Shown piece after piece: positions 24,721 to 37,300 of a stretch of 64,000 bases of DNA. The stretch is from Corticium candelabrum (lineage: Eukaryota > Porifera > Homoscleromorpha > Homosclerophorida > Plakinidae), in assembly GCF_963422355.1 (NCBI RefSeq), contig NC_085088.1, positions 7,096,485 through 7,160,484 of the forward strand. Direction: 5' to 3'. Below the pieces are notes generated by a model. It was given only the letters and a program-made list of their open reading frames with translations. It was not told the DNA's origin and did no database searches. Made by a program: the position numbers and the translations under genes. Numbering within the stretch: the stretch's first letter is position 1; every line of letters begins with the position of its first letter.

Positions 24721-25400
24721 TTGGAAGATGGCTCTCTTGTTCAGTCAGTCACTGTTCTCTCTAAGGACTGCTCATCTGCAGAAGGTAGTGGTAATATCCT
24801 ATTCGTAGATGACATTTTGGATTCAGTGCAGTGCAGTGCTATCAGGGAATCACCATCCCCTTGTGACTCTGTGAGCTCTGATCTGATAACAACACATCCT
24901 AGTACAGCTTCTCAGCTAGAAAAGATGGAAACTCCTACATCTCAACTCAGTCCAGACTGCTGCCAAACGGAGGATGGTCTACCGCTTGATAGAGATGCTG
25001 CTGTGGACCTATAATTCGTCGAGACTTTCTCGAGAAGTTGCAGAAAGTCAAGCAAATTCCTATCAGTGAAAGTCAACGCCTTCCAAGGATCTTTGTGAAC
25101 AGTGGAACCCTGGAACTTATTGGTGATCTTAACACGATCATCAGTTCGTTGAAGGATGAACCAGATATGAGTGAAATCAGTTATCTGGTATGCTCTGCTG
25201 CTTCACTAGTGTCCAAAAGGTGGGGCTTAACGACAACAAAGTCAACCAATTCTCAAACACCGACATGGAGACGAAGGCTGGATATGGAGATTCTCACACT
25301 TCGACGTGTGATCTCACTGTTGCTGAAGGTTAGGAAGGGTTCATCGGGCATTCGTATGTGTATTCTTATGAGTATGTGGTGCATGTGTTTGTCTAGTGAG
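24721..25400 (+). pseudogene. 5' part of a reverse-transcriptase element ORF
   Basis: Two frames (24721-25014 and 25038-25400) encode an acidic, Ser-rich segment followed by FVNSGTLELIGDLNTIISSL and YLVCSAASLVSKRWG, then PTWRRRLDMEILTLRRVIS. The pattern (a short helical region, 'Y-x-x-A-x-x-V-x-x-x-x-G', then 'W-x-x-R-x-x-x-x-I-x-x-L') is one I associate with the region N-terminal to the RT domain in the family seen at 61100-63500. No RT domain follows; the sequence breaks off at the foldback element. Confidence 0.5.
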
Positions 25401-25422
25401 TGGTCTCCAATTAACCTTCACC

Positions 25423-26588
25423 CGGACAGTGTCAACGAAGCCGGTTGGCAAAACGAAACCATTTTCCCCTACCGTTGTAAACTGAAAGGCCACAATATCA
25501 TCACAAAGAATTTTTTCAATCTTGGCGTCCTCAGTAAGACCAAAGTCATAACAATCCGAGACTTTGCCTGTCGTGCGTGCTAATAATAGACAGCTGGAAG
25601 AGTCGATGGTTACGACTCTTTTCTAGTTTTTGTCTCTATTTGATACACCAGTGATCACGTTGAAGGGTTTTGGCAATAGCTGAAGAGCGCAGAGGTTCAA
25701 TGGATCTCGAGATTTGCAATGAGAGTAGTCTGCTCGTAACTATGTTTCTGGGCTCTTGTTCTTGTGTAGTAGGCAAGGCTGCGTCTTTACATAAAAAGAA
25801 ATGGACGATTTTTATATAATTTCGATTTGCTGCGTCTGCCAAGGAAACACGATACATATATGTAATGTCCACGTTTCTGGATACAAAATGCAATAGAAAG
25901 TACTATTTTGGTAGTCCGTTGAATTCTTTGCAAGGTTTTGACGTTCTACTAAAGCTCAGACATCAATGAAAACAGTTGTATAACTTCTCCAATATTTTGC
26001 CACTTTGTTGTCACAATTGATTAATTAACTAAGCTGTAACTACACAGTTGTAAACGCAAATTTGCGTTCTTTCTAGTAAGTTAGTTATCTTACTAAAATA
26101 CTAAAAATGTCTAGCAGGCTACAAAAAGGTTGGTTATTGCTTTTGTGTCCGGAAACGTGGGCGTATATAGCTTTGTATCTCCAGCAGATCGAAATATACT
26201 AAAGTTCGTCAATTTCTTTGTTTGAAGACGCAGCCTTGCCTAATACACAAGAACGAGAGCCCAGAAACATCGTTACGAGCACAACTACTCTCGTTGCAAA
26301 TCTCGAGATCTATCGAGCTCTGCGTTCCTCAGCTATTGCCAAAACCCTTCCAACGTGATCACTGGTGTATCAAATAGAAGCGAGAACTAGAAAAGAGTCG
26401 CATCCATCGACTCTTTCAGCTGTCTTACTGGCACGCACGGCTGGCAAAGTCCCGGATTGCAATGAATTTGGTTTGCTGAGGACGCCGAGATTGAAAAGAA
26501 TCCTTTGTGATAATATTTTGTGGCATATCAGTGTACAACGGCAGGGGAAATGGTTTCGGTTTGCCAACCAGCTTCGTTGACACTGTCC
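25423..26588. mobile_element. Foldback element with ~465-base inverted arms
   Basis: The left arm (25423 to about 25895) and the right arm (about 26130-26588, reverse complement) match over nearly their whole length, with scattered mismatches and small gaps. Examples are GACAGTGTCAACGAAGC, GTGATCACGTTG/GTGATCACGTTGG, CAATAGCTGA and GCAAGGCTGCGTCTT. The spacer is only about 230 bases. There is no intact ORF. Short frames read from the arms are mirror images of one another and not genes. Confidence 0.85.
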
Positions 26589-27267
26589 GATCGAAGGGGT
26601 GGTAACCTAGCCTCCTAGACCCGTGTAGCGCCGATTCAAAACCGTCCTCCACTAGTCTGGGATGGTACCGCCTCTTCTCAACATATTGCGGTTATTCCTA
26701 GGACCAGCATTAGCGTTACCTTTCCAATTACGGCTGTAATCAATGAAGACATCTCATGCATGGCGTGGTAGTGATCTGCTGTCTATCAAGAGTACGGTAC
26801 ACAATCGACGACTTGCAGTGCGCTCTTCACGCAAAATCACGTTGTGGTCTGTATTCTGCACCTGTCAACGGCAGTAACGACACCTTCTAGTAGCAGATCT
26901 AGAGCCGTTTGTTCTAATTTACGAACCGATGCATGGTCAACGACTAGACTAGACTAGCCAGCTGCATGCTTAACGACTTCATGATAACGTCTACTAGACA
27001 AAGTCTCACTGTCAATTCATGGTGGGTTAAGTTTTGTCGCGATTTTGCAGCAAGTCACATCGAATCCCGACGAGTCACAGCGGATGCGCACATCGTAAAT
27101 TCGCGGATACGAGCGGTGACTAACAGCGCTCGCAGCAAATTCGCGGCGATCAGACACGTGCCTGTAGGATATACGGGTCTTAGAATATACGGGAGTTCGT
27201 AGTAAGAATAGAACGCTTGTGTTCCCGCTCACTTACACAGTGGTTCACGGCCGACTAGACTACCAAT
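26589..27267. other. Possible 5' leader/LTR side of the Gypsy element
   Basis: CpG-rich, no gene. It precedes the primer-binding-like sequence at 27271 and could hold a 5' LTR, but I found no matching copy downstream of 31556, so no LTR is called. Confidence 0.4.
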
Positions 27268-27465
27268 ACATGGTGTCAGGAGTGGAAACCAGAAGACAAA
27301 ACGTTTGATACAATGTCTGACACACGAGGGAGCAGCTAGTGGAGAGAGAGCAATCGCCAGAACAGCGACAAAGCGCGGACAGGCAGAGGAAATCGCGCCC
27401 ATTGGCGGGAATAAGCCCGCCCGGCCCTATGAAGGTGAAAGACAACCTAGCCTAACATTGGAAAG

Positions 27466-28160
27466 AATGGAAGCAATTGTGGAAAGCGTACCAGGTTGTC
27501 GCCAGGCTAGACCGTGAGTCACATGCCTACCGCATCGCGACATTCATCACCTGCCTAGGGCAGAGGCGCTAAAGATCTTCAATGGCCTCACGAACGAGAC
27601 GCAAGAAGACCAACAAAATATGGATAAGGTACTGGAGCAAATGGACAAACACTGCGTTGAAGAGCAAAACGTTACGTACGAACGGTTTCGTTCCAACCGC
27701 TGACATCAAGATGAGCATGAGACCTTTGATAAGTACCTAGCAAGTTTGATAAAACTTGTATGGGGTTGCAATTTTGGTCCTATGGAGGGAGAACTACTGC
27801 GAGACAGACTAGTTTGTGGAGTGAGAGACAACACTGTACGGAAGCAACTGCTACAGAAACGGGGTCTAACACTAGACTTGTGCACCGATATGTGACGTGC
27901 CAATAAAACCACAATGAGACAGATGAAAGACATACAAGAAGAAGAACAAATTCAAGTGGTAAAATGACGCATACAGAGAGGAAGGACAACAAAGAATTCG
28001 AAGACAGCAACAACATATAGCCAACTAGAAATCGAGTGCACAAATTGTGGACTACAACACGGAAACAAACGAGAGAATTGTCCGGCATATGGCAAGAAGA
28101 GCTCAAATTGTGGAAAGACAAACCACTACGCGAGGAAATGCCGTCTGAAGCAAGAAGCCA
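27466..28160 (+). pseudogene. Gypsy gag with zinc knuckles, interrupted
   Basis: Reading across frames gives gag-like text (EQMDKHCVEEQNVTYERF, LLRDRLVCGVRDNTVRKQLL) and two zinc knuckles near 28036-28130. The first knuckle is CTNCGLQHGNKRENC. The second begins SSNCGK and has lost its first cysteine. At least three stops or shifts break the gene. Confidence 0.75.
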
Positions 28161-28161
28161 A

Positions 28162-29416
28162 CACAAACAGCAGTTACGGCACATGAAAGAAATTGGGAGC
28201 AGCACAGATGAGAGTGACTTCGATGAGCAGCTATCCTATCTCACCACTCAGCCAGCAGCAGAAAACACCAGTACAGAGGATGTACACTCACTGACTAGTA
28301 GAGCATATCAGAAGAAGAAATTTGCAACCATGCAAGTTGGTATGAGTCGAGACAAACGCCAAACAAGATTTCAGGTAGACACTGGAGCTAAATGCAATGT
28401 GGTGAGGTTAGGAGATCTCCCCGCAAACACAAAAATTGAAACAACAAAGCAAACCCTTTCAATGTTTAACAGCAACACACTGGTACCACGGGGGCAATGT
28501 CAACTGAGACTCAAGAATCCGAAGGATGAAAAACGATACAAAGGGTCGTTCATTGTGGTACAGGAGGCACCAACATCCATTTTGGGCGCCAGTACAGTAC
28601 AGTACATGGGACTCATCAAGATACGAAACAGCAAGATCTACTCAGTAAATCAGGAGGATCCACCTCAGCCCACAGCTTCAGGCGATCATGAGCAAGGCAA
28701 CATCGCGGTAGCATACAGAGATGTATTTGAAGGAGAGGTAGGCCGTTTTGATGGTGTAGTACATCTAGATGTAGATCCGTCTATAACACCCAAACCGCTA
28801 CCATTACGACGGGTACCAGTAGCCATGAAGACGCCTCTGAAAAAGGAGCTGGAGTGTTTGGAGCGCGCAGGGATCATAGACAAAGTGGACCATCCAACAG
28901 ACTGGGTGTCGCATCTAATAACAGTCAAGAAGCCAGATGGATCTCTCAGACTTTGTCTAGATCCACAGCCGTTAAATCGGGCACTCACACGACGTCATTT
29001 CCCGATCCAGACACTTGATGATCTGCTACCGGAACTGACCAAAGCCAGAGTATACAGTGTGACAGATGTACGCCATGGTTTTTGGCATGTGAACTAGACG
29101 AGAAATCAAAAGACCTCACACATTTGGTACCCCATTTAACCGATAACGCTGGGCCAGAATGCCGTTTGGCATTGCAACTGCTCCTGAAATCTTCCAACTT
29201 AAGCTGCAGACGGCCATTGGAGGACTAAAGGGTGTCTTCTCTATTGTGGATGATATCCTGATTGTAGGAGAGGGATCAACAGATGAAGAAGCATCTACAG
29301 ATCACGATCACAAACTACAGCAGTTCCTTGATCGCTGTAGACAAACACGGATACAGTTGAACAAGCAAAAGTTTCGATTACGAATGAAGAATATCGCCGA
29401 CATGCCCACTTACTGA
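28162..29416 (+). pseudogene. Gypsy protease and reverse transcriptase, interrupted
   Basis: A long frame to 29097 contains the aspartic protease signature FQVDTGAKCNVV and then RT fingers (KPDGSLRLCLDPQPLNRAL, VTDVRHGFWHV). After a break the frame at 29159-29416 continues with MPFGIATAPEIFQ and the catalytic SIVDDILIVG, so the VDD active site survives although the frame is broken. The frame stops at 29416, shortly after the connection region. Confidence 0.85.
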
Positions 29417-29679
29417 CACAAGATGGATTGAAACCAAACCTGCGGAAAATCAAGGCTATAGTAGAGATGCCACCCACGCAAAATTTAGCAGGAGTCCGAA
29501 GGATGCTTCGTCTCGTGAACTACCTCTCACGATTCCTACCCAAACTCGCCGATCTATGCGAGCCGTTACACCAGCTGACACAACAACGCAATGAATGACA
29601 ATGGTCACACGTGCAGGAAAAGGCATTCTCAAAATTGAAGGCAATACCAAGAACGCCTGTTCTCCGGTACTTTGATGCA

Positions 29680-30050
29680 AAAAAGCGGTAGCTATGCAAT
29701 GTGATGCTTCATCCACTGCATTAGATGCAACGCTTTTGCAATAGGGTCAACCAATTGGATTCGCCAGCAGAGCTCTCACATCGTCAGAGCAACAGCATGC
29801 ACAGATTGAAAAGGAGCTCTTAGCAGTTGTGTTTGCACGTGAGAGATTTCACCATTACACATATGGTCGAGGAATATCAGTTGAGTCAGACCACAAACCA
29901 TTGGAGGCTATAGCTCAAAGCCACTGGATGCTGCATCCAAACGACTACAGCGCATGCTCCTCCAATTACAAAAGTATCACATCACCATAGTGCATAAGAA
30001 GGGAAGGAAATGCACATTGCCGACGCGTTGCCTCGTGCTTTCATAGAAGA
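29680..30050 (+). pseudogene. Gypsy RNase H region, interrupted
   Basis: MQCDASSTALDATLL, then GFASRALTSSEQQHAQIEKE, LLAVVFARERFHHYTYGR and VESDHKPLEAI show the RNase H domain with its Asp and Glu residues. Stops and shifts occur between the blocks. Confidence 0.8.
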
Positions 30051-30289
30051 CACAGCAGAGGAGTGTGAAATCATGCAATATCCGTCGAGAGCTGGAAACA
30101 GTGAACATGGTGGACAGTCTCCCGGTGTCACAGGGGATAATTCAGGAGATGCAGCACAACGTATCGCAGGATTCAGGAATGTAACAACTCAGAAGCACAA
30201 TCACGGAAGGCTGGCCGAGCGAGAAAACGACCCTACCAGAAAGTGCCAAACCCTACTTCCAGATACGAGATGAGCTAACGGTTTCAGAT

Positions 30290-31556
30290 GGACTAAAATT
30301 CCAAGGGTACCACCTAGTGATACCGCCCCCGCAAAGAGCTAGCATGTTGAGGACAATTCGCAGCTCTCACTGAGGAGTGAATGCGTGTCAGAGACGAGCC
30401 AGGGACTCCCTTTACTGGCCTAGCATGAATGCACAGATTAAAGACTTCACACCAAGTGCGAGATATGTCGTTCAATAGATATGAAACAACAGAAAGAAAC
30501 TTTACATTCACATGAAGTGCCCGACAGACCATGGGCAAAGGTAGCAGACAATTTATTTGAATAGAAGGAGCTGCAGTACATGGTAACGGTTGACTACTTT
30601 AGCAATTTCTCTGAAGTGGATTACCTGACAAAAACAACCTCAGGATCTATAATACGAGCGCTAAAGCAACATTTCGCCAGACACGGAATTCCAAACTTGG
30701 TCATTACAGACAATGGACAACCAATTCACATCCGAAAAGTTCCGAGACTTTTCGCGATCATGGCAATTTGATCACAAAACATCATCGCCCAACTATCCCC
30801 AATCAAATGGCAAAGCGGAGAATGCCGTACGAACAGTAAAAAGACTATTCAAAAAAGCAGTGAAATCAGGACACAATCCCACGTTAGCACTTTAGGACTT
30901 AAGGAACACACCGTCGGCAACCCTCAATTCCAGTCCAGCGCAGCGCCTGTTTAGCCGACGGACATGAGGGCTAATACCCATGAGAATCGAGGGAGCTGCT
31001 ACAACCAGAACCTCAGCAACGCGTAGCAAAACAAATGCAAGAGATCAAACAAAAGCAAGCACACGCATATAATCGAAATGCAAAACATCTATCCCCTCTA
31101 AAATGGGGTGATGCAGTCAGAATCCAGCCAGTCAAAGCGAAGGAGTGGGAAATAGCCACAGTAGCGAAAGTACTACCATACCAGTCATATGAGGTCAGAA
31201 CACCTGATGAACGCCAGTACAGACGTAATCGACGACACCCGCGAAAAAGTAAGGAGCCAATACCAAAACCAACCCGGATCACAGAAATGGAGGACCCGGA
31301 TCTAAGCCCAAGACCACGTCCATTAACCAACCAACGAAGTACAACACGAGTGGAACAGGATCCAAGACCAAGACCAAGTAAGTCAGCCAACCAGCGATCT
31401 ATAACACCAGCAGAGCAGAACAAATCAAAGGTAGATATCACCAGCAAAGAACCAGAGAGAGAAAGCTCAACATACGTAAAGGAGAAGCAACCAGGCTTAA
31501 CAAGGAGCGGTCGCCTAATCAAGACGCCACTCTACCTAAAAGACTACATAACATAG
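30290..31556 (+). pseudogene. Gypsy integrase and C-terminal tail, interrupted
   Basis: The first catalytic aspartate is in MVTVDYFSNFSEVDYL (30580), the second in LVITDNGQ, and the glutamate in SNGKAENAVRTVKRLF in another frame (30713-30895). The C-terminal frame at 31035-31556 has LSPLKWGDAVRIQP and a basic, proline-rich tail ending RSGRLIKTPLYLKDYI, usual for Gypsy integrases. Confidence 0.82.
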
Positions 31557-31670
31557 GTAGCCGAGACACCATGGATAATGTAGGCACTAGTGCTAAGTCT
31601 AAGTATTGTGTTGGATTAGAGTTGTGTTCTATGGGGAAAATTGCGTGGTTATCCCTTGGATTACTTGGTG

Positions 31671-31851
31671 GGGCGTGGCCGCATTCCACGCGGTAATTAC
31701 GCTACTTGTAAAGCAAAGCAACCAATTCACACACGAGAACTTCTAACTTGCGAAAATTCACGCACCTAAGTCCCGGGTACGAGCTCCTCCAAGTGATAAG
31801 TTGCACTTCCTGCTTCGTGCTGAGTCATGCGCGCATGCGCAATCAATGTCA
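31671..31851. repeat. Dispersed 180-base repeat, copy 2
   Basis: Matches 17237-17414 from GGGGCGTGGCCGCATTCCAC to GTCAATAAT. Confidence 0.75.
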
Positions 31852-32310
31852 ATAATATTTAGTCAGCAAAGCAAACTTTCATCTCCCCAGGCATCTGAAG
31901 ACGTGGCGGCCCGCCACGCCTTGGCTAAATTTTACAAGGACACACCCAATCTCGTCATCCCTTGGCTAACGCCGCCACGCCTTGACTTATGCCCGCTACG
32001 CCTTACTATCTATGTGCTAGGCAAGAAATGGGAAACCACTGGTTTGGGTTTCTTGTTCATATGAATAAAACACCTGTTGTTGTTGTGGAAAGACCAAAAG
32101 CAACGTCATAGAGATCGCTATGTCCAAAATATACTTATGACGTTGTTTCGAATCCGATCCGACGTCATTTGATGGTGTATTCGCCCATATTCCAATCCGT
32201 ATGTGAGTCACGCCCTCGGCAGCCGTTTGTGCCGTGGAGTCGTTACTGGTGCGTTGAGAGAATACAAAGTCGCAAGGCGAAGTACATCAATGCGTCGAAT
32301 TGTGTTGTTG

Positions 32311-32488
32311 AAATGATAGCCCAATTTCTCGTTCTTCTAGTGGCGTTCTTGGCACCTACGGAAGCCGATCTGGGAGGCATTACCCTGCTCAGGATGCAAG
32401 ACAATGCACTCATTACAGACGCCAAAACGCTCTTGAAAGGCATCGGCCCAAAGCCAAAGTTAGTAAAAGCATTGCTCATGCTAGTGTA
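32311..32488 (+). CDS. Possible small secreted peptide ORF (uncertain)
   Basis: A 58-codon frame begins MIAQFLVLLVAFLAPTEA, a good signal-peptide shape with an AxA-like cleavage site, and continues DLGGITLLRMQDNALITDAK to a stop at 32488. A protein-like stretch follows in another frame (VFAVSIDLGEHADTLRTSL, 32492-32600). This could mean a second exon or a frameshift. I do not recognise a family. It may be a chance ORF; the opposite strand is also open. Confidence 0.25.
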
Positions 32489-32599
32489 GACGTGTTCGCA
32501 GTTTCGATAGATCTCGGCGAACATGCAGATACGCTGCGGACGTCTCTAGCATCGATATCGCCATGGAAAATTGTCACCGACTGCGTAGTGAGGTTGTCT

Positions 32600-34300
32600 A
32601 CTAGTGCTAAGTTACTAACTAAAGGTATTATAATCGATTTTGTGATTTGTATTGACTTGGAATACATTGGGAGGAGCAGGTTTTTGACATGTATGCAGAT
32701 TAGAAAGTAGCCCGTATAAAAAGGGGGGCTAGTGATAGCTTGCTTGTGTTGTACTCTGTCCACGCATAGAAACGTTGTACAGCTAACATTTTAGACCAAA
32801 CACAAGCACCCCAGGTTGCTCTAGCACTGCACCGTAAAGGCAGCAAACGCCACTCAGACGCCCACGCCCACAAGTACTGTAAGTTCCATTTAGCCACGCC
32901 TAGACCGCCACGCCTTTGAGATATTCTGGGGAGAACATTGTTCATCGTTCATGTAAAGAACAGTTAGTGATGTTTTTAGTGTCCAAGATGGTGTCAATGT
33001 TCCATTCGCCAACTCCGAGTGTGTTGGGGGAAATATAATTATCGAATAAAGCCTATAGAACAGTCATGCTGTACTCCAGTCTGTCCTGTTCTCCACAATC
33101 CTGCTAGTATCAGTTCTACTTTACCATGCAGTCCGTTACCACGCTACAAATTTGTAATGGCATGCAAGATCACGTGTTTATTGGAAGAGGCTAGTTGTAG
33201 CCTCGTGTTATACGGGAACCGGGCACGACGCGCGAGAGGGTCTGGTACGAGGCTAGCTAGTTGTTAGTTTTTGCGGAATGAAATCCCTAGTGAATAGAAA
33301 ATAGTATTTTATGCTTTGGTTGGATCTCTAATAGTGGTCACTTGCGTAGTTCTTTGCCAATGTTTTAGATACCCTTTCTTTCTGGTTCTTGGCTGAGTGT
33401 TGCATGCATGACTAGATCAGTACAACCCACTACAAGATAATTGTGAGTGAAACTGCATTCTACTATGATACATGGATGGCCAACATATGCCAGGTTGTTT
33501 GCCTGCCTATCACAACACATTAATTATTAACCCCATTCTAAATTACAACGTTTACCATTTTCTAACCACAGGTTAATAAAGCATGTTTGTAACTTTGTCA
33601 CATAAATTCATGAAAGAGTGAGTAAATGCTCCATCACCAATTCGGTGTCCACCAAGCAATAATCATTAGAGCTACAAACTGATAAATTTACATAGCTTGC
33701 TTGTGCAAAATTTTAATTTTAAATAAACTATAAATTGTTTGATTATGTCATACCATCTTACTCTAAGACCATGTACACTTACCACACACGACTTGCCACA
33801 TTTGGTGATAGCCACTGATTGCGCTAAATTCTATAAATTTCGATAAGACAACAGAAGCTTGCAACACGACTATACTAAATACAGGTAGTATTTTCCATTA
33901 ATTAATTAGCTCCAGCACCTACTGGAATGGCTACAATTCTTGCAACTTCGTGTTTCCTCTCTTTACCTCGATAAGCTTAAGTTAACAGGCAAGCAACGTT
34001 TTGATATCTTGAGTATACGTGTATGAATGTTTGGAAGGTGTTGACACTGGTCTATTCATGAATGCACTACTGTGATACACAACCTACAATCCCTTTAATT
34101 AATTAATCAAACAAACTAGAGATAACAAGATGTCAACTGTGGCCCAAAAGCCAAGTCTACAGTTGCACTAGTTAATAAGGTAAACTAATATTTGCAAATT
34201 GGCTCTTGCTAACAATTTTTATCAGCATGACAATACACCAACATTCTATACGGTATAGCATTACAATTGCCAACCACAATGTAGCAGTCTCATCATTGAG
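32600..34300. other. No gene recognised
   Basis: Downstream flank of the ACBP gene. Near 33215-33245 a GAGAGGGTCTGG-type motif resembles MITE ends seen elsewhere. Nothing else supported. Confidence 0.5.
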
Positions 34301-34306
34301 TGGCAG

Positions 34307-37300
34307 TTAAGAGGCACCACTGCCAGATTTGCCTGTGATTCGATCTACGAGTTTCGCATACCCCTTCTGTGCATCATCCTTTAAGCAAAAAGAGTAAATA
34401 ATAATTACAAACAAATGCAATATATGCTTAGAACTATGTCTAGACTATGTCCTAACTTTGGTCATGTCACCAAGTGATAGCCAAGCATCTCGTTTTGCTT
34501 TAGCAACAAAATCAAATGCCCCTGGATTGGGAGTATTGCAGACACCAATAGTAGCCTAAAGAAAATCAACAAGCAATTTGGTTTTAATCTGCAAATTACA
34601 AAAAACGATATCAAACTGAACAGTAAAGTAGGTTAGTTTACTGACAAACTGTCTAACTGTAAATTTAGTACTTTCATTTCTTACACATAAGTGTGACCAT
34701 GTTTGCCTTGGATGCCCAAACTACTAAGCCAATCATCACTAAGTTTGGGGGAGAGTTCGGAGAACATAGGTACACAGGCTCAACATTTGTAGCTGTAAAC
34801 AAATAAACCACGTTGACGTGCTCTACACACATGTACCAATAGTGTAAATTAAACATTCAAGCTAACCAGTGGTGTCTTTCTATCTGTATTCAGTGCAAAC
34901 CACTAAAACTTTGAAAGTTAGAAGACGATAATTCTTATCTGGGTCTTTGTCAACATTTTGTTCAAGACTATTAACTGCAATCATCCATTCATGCCTCCAA
35001 AAGGACCATGAACTATTTGTTTAATTAAAGCATGTAAGAGAATGAAAGTTATTTCCAATTCCAACTCTTCATAACATACATTTCCAAAGCAATGCCAAGT
35101 ACTACATTTAATAGTTGTCTAATGTAGCTAGTGCATAATCTATTGTCCTACATCAAGCCTATTAATTAATTTCCTTGCTGCTCCTACTGTTTTTTAGATT
35201 AATCCTTTTCGAGACTTCAAAAATAATTTAGAATTTTTTTGACAAAACCTAATTTTTTTTCAAAGTCTTGATATGCTATATTAGTCATTTTGAGTCAGTT
35301 ATTTGTTTATTTATTCTTTCAAATTGATTCAACTCTCTAAACATTCCTAGTTCATCTCTACACCTAGGTCAGACTTTTCTAGGTCTCAGCTGTAGATAGT
35401 ACAAGCCTTTTTTGATCTTCAGTCTATTTCGTATTACCTTTTGTTGATCTCATTTGATCATTCGTAGACGTGGTAGTTGATCTGGTAGACGGTGTGCACT
35501 TGGCAGCAGTTGTTAATTCAAGAGGTGAAAGACAGGTCGGTGTGAGCTACTTCAGCCGTCCAACATGAGGTACAAATTTTCTTCGTCCACTGACAAGATC
35601 GAGTGATCTCTCAACGATGCTCAGCACAATATTGCGGCAAAAGTTTTATAATAGTTGACTCTCCACAGAAGCAATATATCGCACTGAAAGTGGTAATAGC
35701 ATAGCATTTTGGTTTGAAAAAAGGGAACCATAGTCTAGAAAAGAAGTCGCTCGCTGTTTTGCCGATTTGGCATCTTGAGCTGCACTCTTCCGTCTAATGG
35801 CCATTTTTGATGACGGTTCATGCGCACGAGTAAAAACCAAAAAGCATGGACAACCAACAATTTTCAAGACCAAAATAATATTTTTTGTTATCCTATAATT
35901 TCAAAGGCAAAATTTTTGAAAAGACCATTATTACTCAAAAAACATTAGGAACAGTAGGGTAAACAGATAGCACATACTGTACTTCAAGGTATCCGTGTTC
36001 TGAATCCATCTTTCATTTCATTAGGTGCATTTCAGTTGTATCGACCCTTGAATGCAGTATACACAAGTTTGTATCACTGTGTTGTTCAGAGTTGAAGTAA
36101 CCTGTCCCACATGTTAGACAGTGACAATATCTCCAATCATGCTTTTCTGTATACGAGTGTAGTCGAAACAACTTCATTATCTTCTCTCATCTTTGTTCTC
36201 GCTCACCTTACATCACCAAATCAACGCTTTCCACAAGCAAACAACCCACACTTACACATCGGTCATCGGTCCCGTGATACCAAAAGTGTGGCGAAGGTAT
36301 CGTTTTCAAAGTGAAGTGTGAACGCTCGCTAGCCCGATCAAATCGCAATCTAATCGCGATCCATTCTTGTCTAGTGTGGACAGGCCTTAAGTGCGTGTTC
36401 GTATGCTGAACAGATTATTACCTACATCGCCTAGTACACGCCTCAAGCCTGTCTTTCCCCGCCCTTGACTGTTCCCTGTATGTCACTCTCCCTTCTCAGA
36501 GTGACATACGGGAAACAGAAGGGGCGGGGAGAAACTAGTCTCGCGTGGCCAGACCTTCAGTGTACTCAGGGCGGATAGGGGAGAGTCTGGTCACTATTAC
36601 CAGGTTTTGTGTCCCACGCCGGAATGTTGGCGTGCCCAATCACTTTAAAATTGGGAATAAGAGATGTGACCTTGCATTGAATTATGAAGACCGCCCTGTA
36701 ACTGCATAACAGGTGGCCATACTCATGCAAACATTAGCTAAAACTTTGGCTGTTATTGGAGACTATACAAGCATTGTGTGTCATAGCTAACAACGACGTT
36801 TGACTTTCACTTGACACCTCAAGTGAGTACATGAGGGGAGAAAACTAGCACACTAGAGGCCGTACAATGACTATTGACCAACAACGTCCATCTGTTGTCG
36901 TCTTTGAGCCTCCCTCTCACTCAAATCCTCCCTCATTGTCTTCAACTTTTCTAACTTTCTCGCACAAGTCGGTAGAGCCACGAGTTTGAATGCAGCTCGG
37001 TGTTCTTTGATGATGGCGATCAAAGTTCAGCTATGAACTCCTCCAAACCCGGTAAATGATGGACGTTGAAGAACCCTCTTAACAGATGATGGTTAGCAGG
37101 TTTCATGATGCCTCTACAGAGTATGTGCACGCAGTCTATTCATGACTATAATATCCAGTCAACTACCACCTCACAGAGTCAGGCATTCAACCTTCTCTAA
37201 TGAAATTCTTCGTTTAAAAATTCAATTGGCCTGGCCATTGTGCCGCAAATCATCAATCAGACTTCACAATTCTCAACTGTAGCTACTGGGCAAGGTGATT

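Larger units (their letters stand above)
27268..31556 (+). mobile_element. Ty3/Gypsy-type LTR retrotransposon, decayed
   Basis: The domain order is gag with zinc knuckles, protease, reverse transcriptase, RNase H, integrase: the Ty3/Gypsy order. TGGTGTCAGGAGTGG at 27271 looks like a tRNA primer-binding site. Frames shift or stop at many points (27690, 28000, 29095, 29415, 29600-30000, 30270-30580, 30720, 30895), so it is inactive. LTRs could not be paired. Confidence 0.88.

Noticed and set aside
25636-26652. Several mirror-image open frames around the foldback arms
   Set aside because: They arise because the two arms are inverted copies; the peptides resemble each other's complement and no family.
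27165-27270. Short LTR beginning TGTAGG before the Gypsy primer-binding-like site
   Set aside because: The sequence after 31585 also starts TGTAGG but the rest does not match, so no LTR pair can be claimed.
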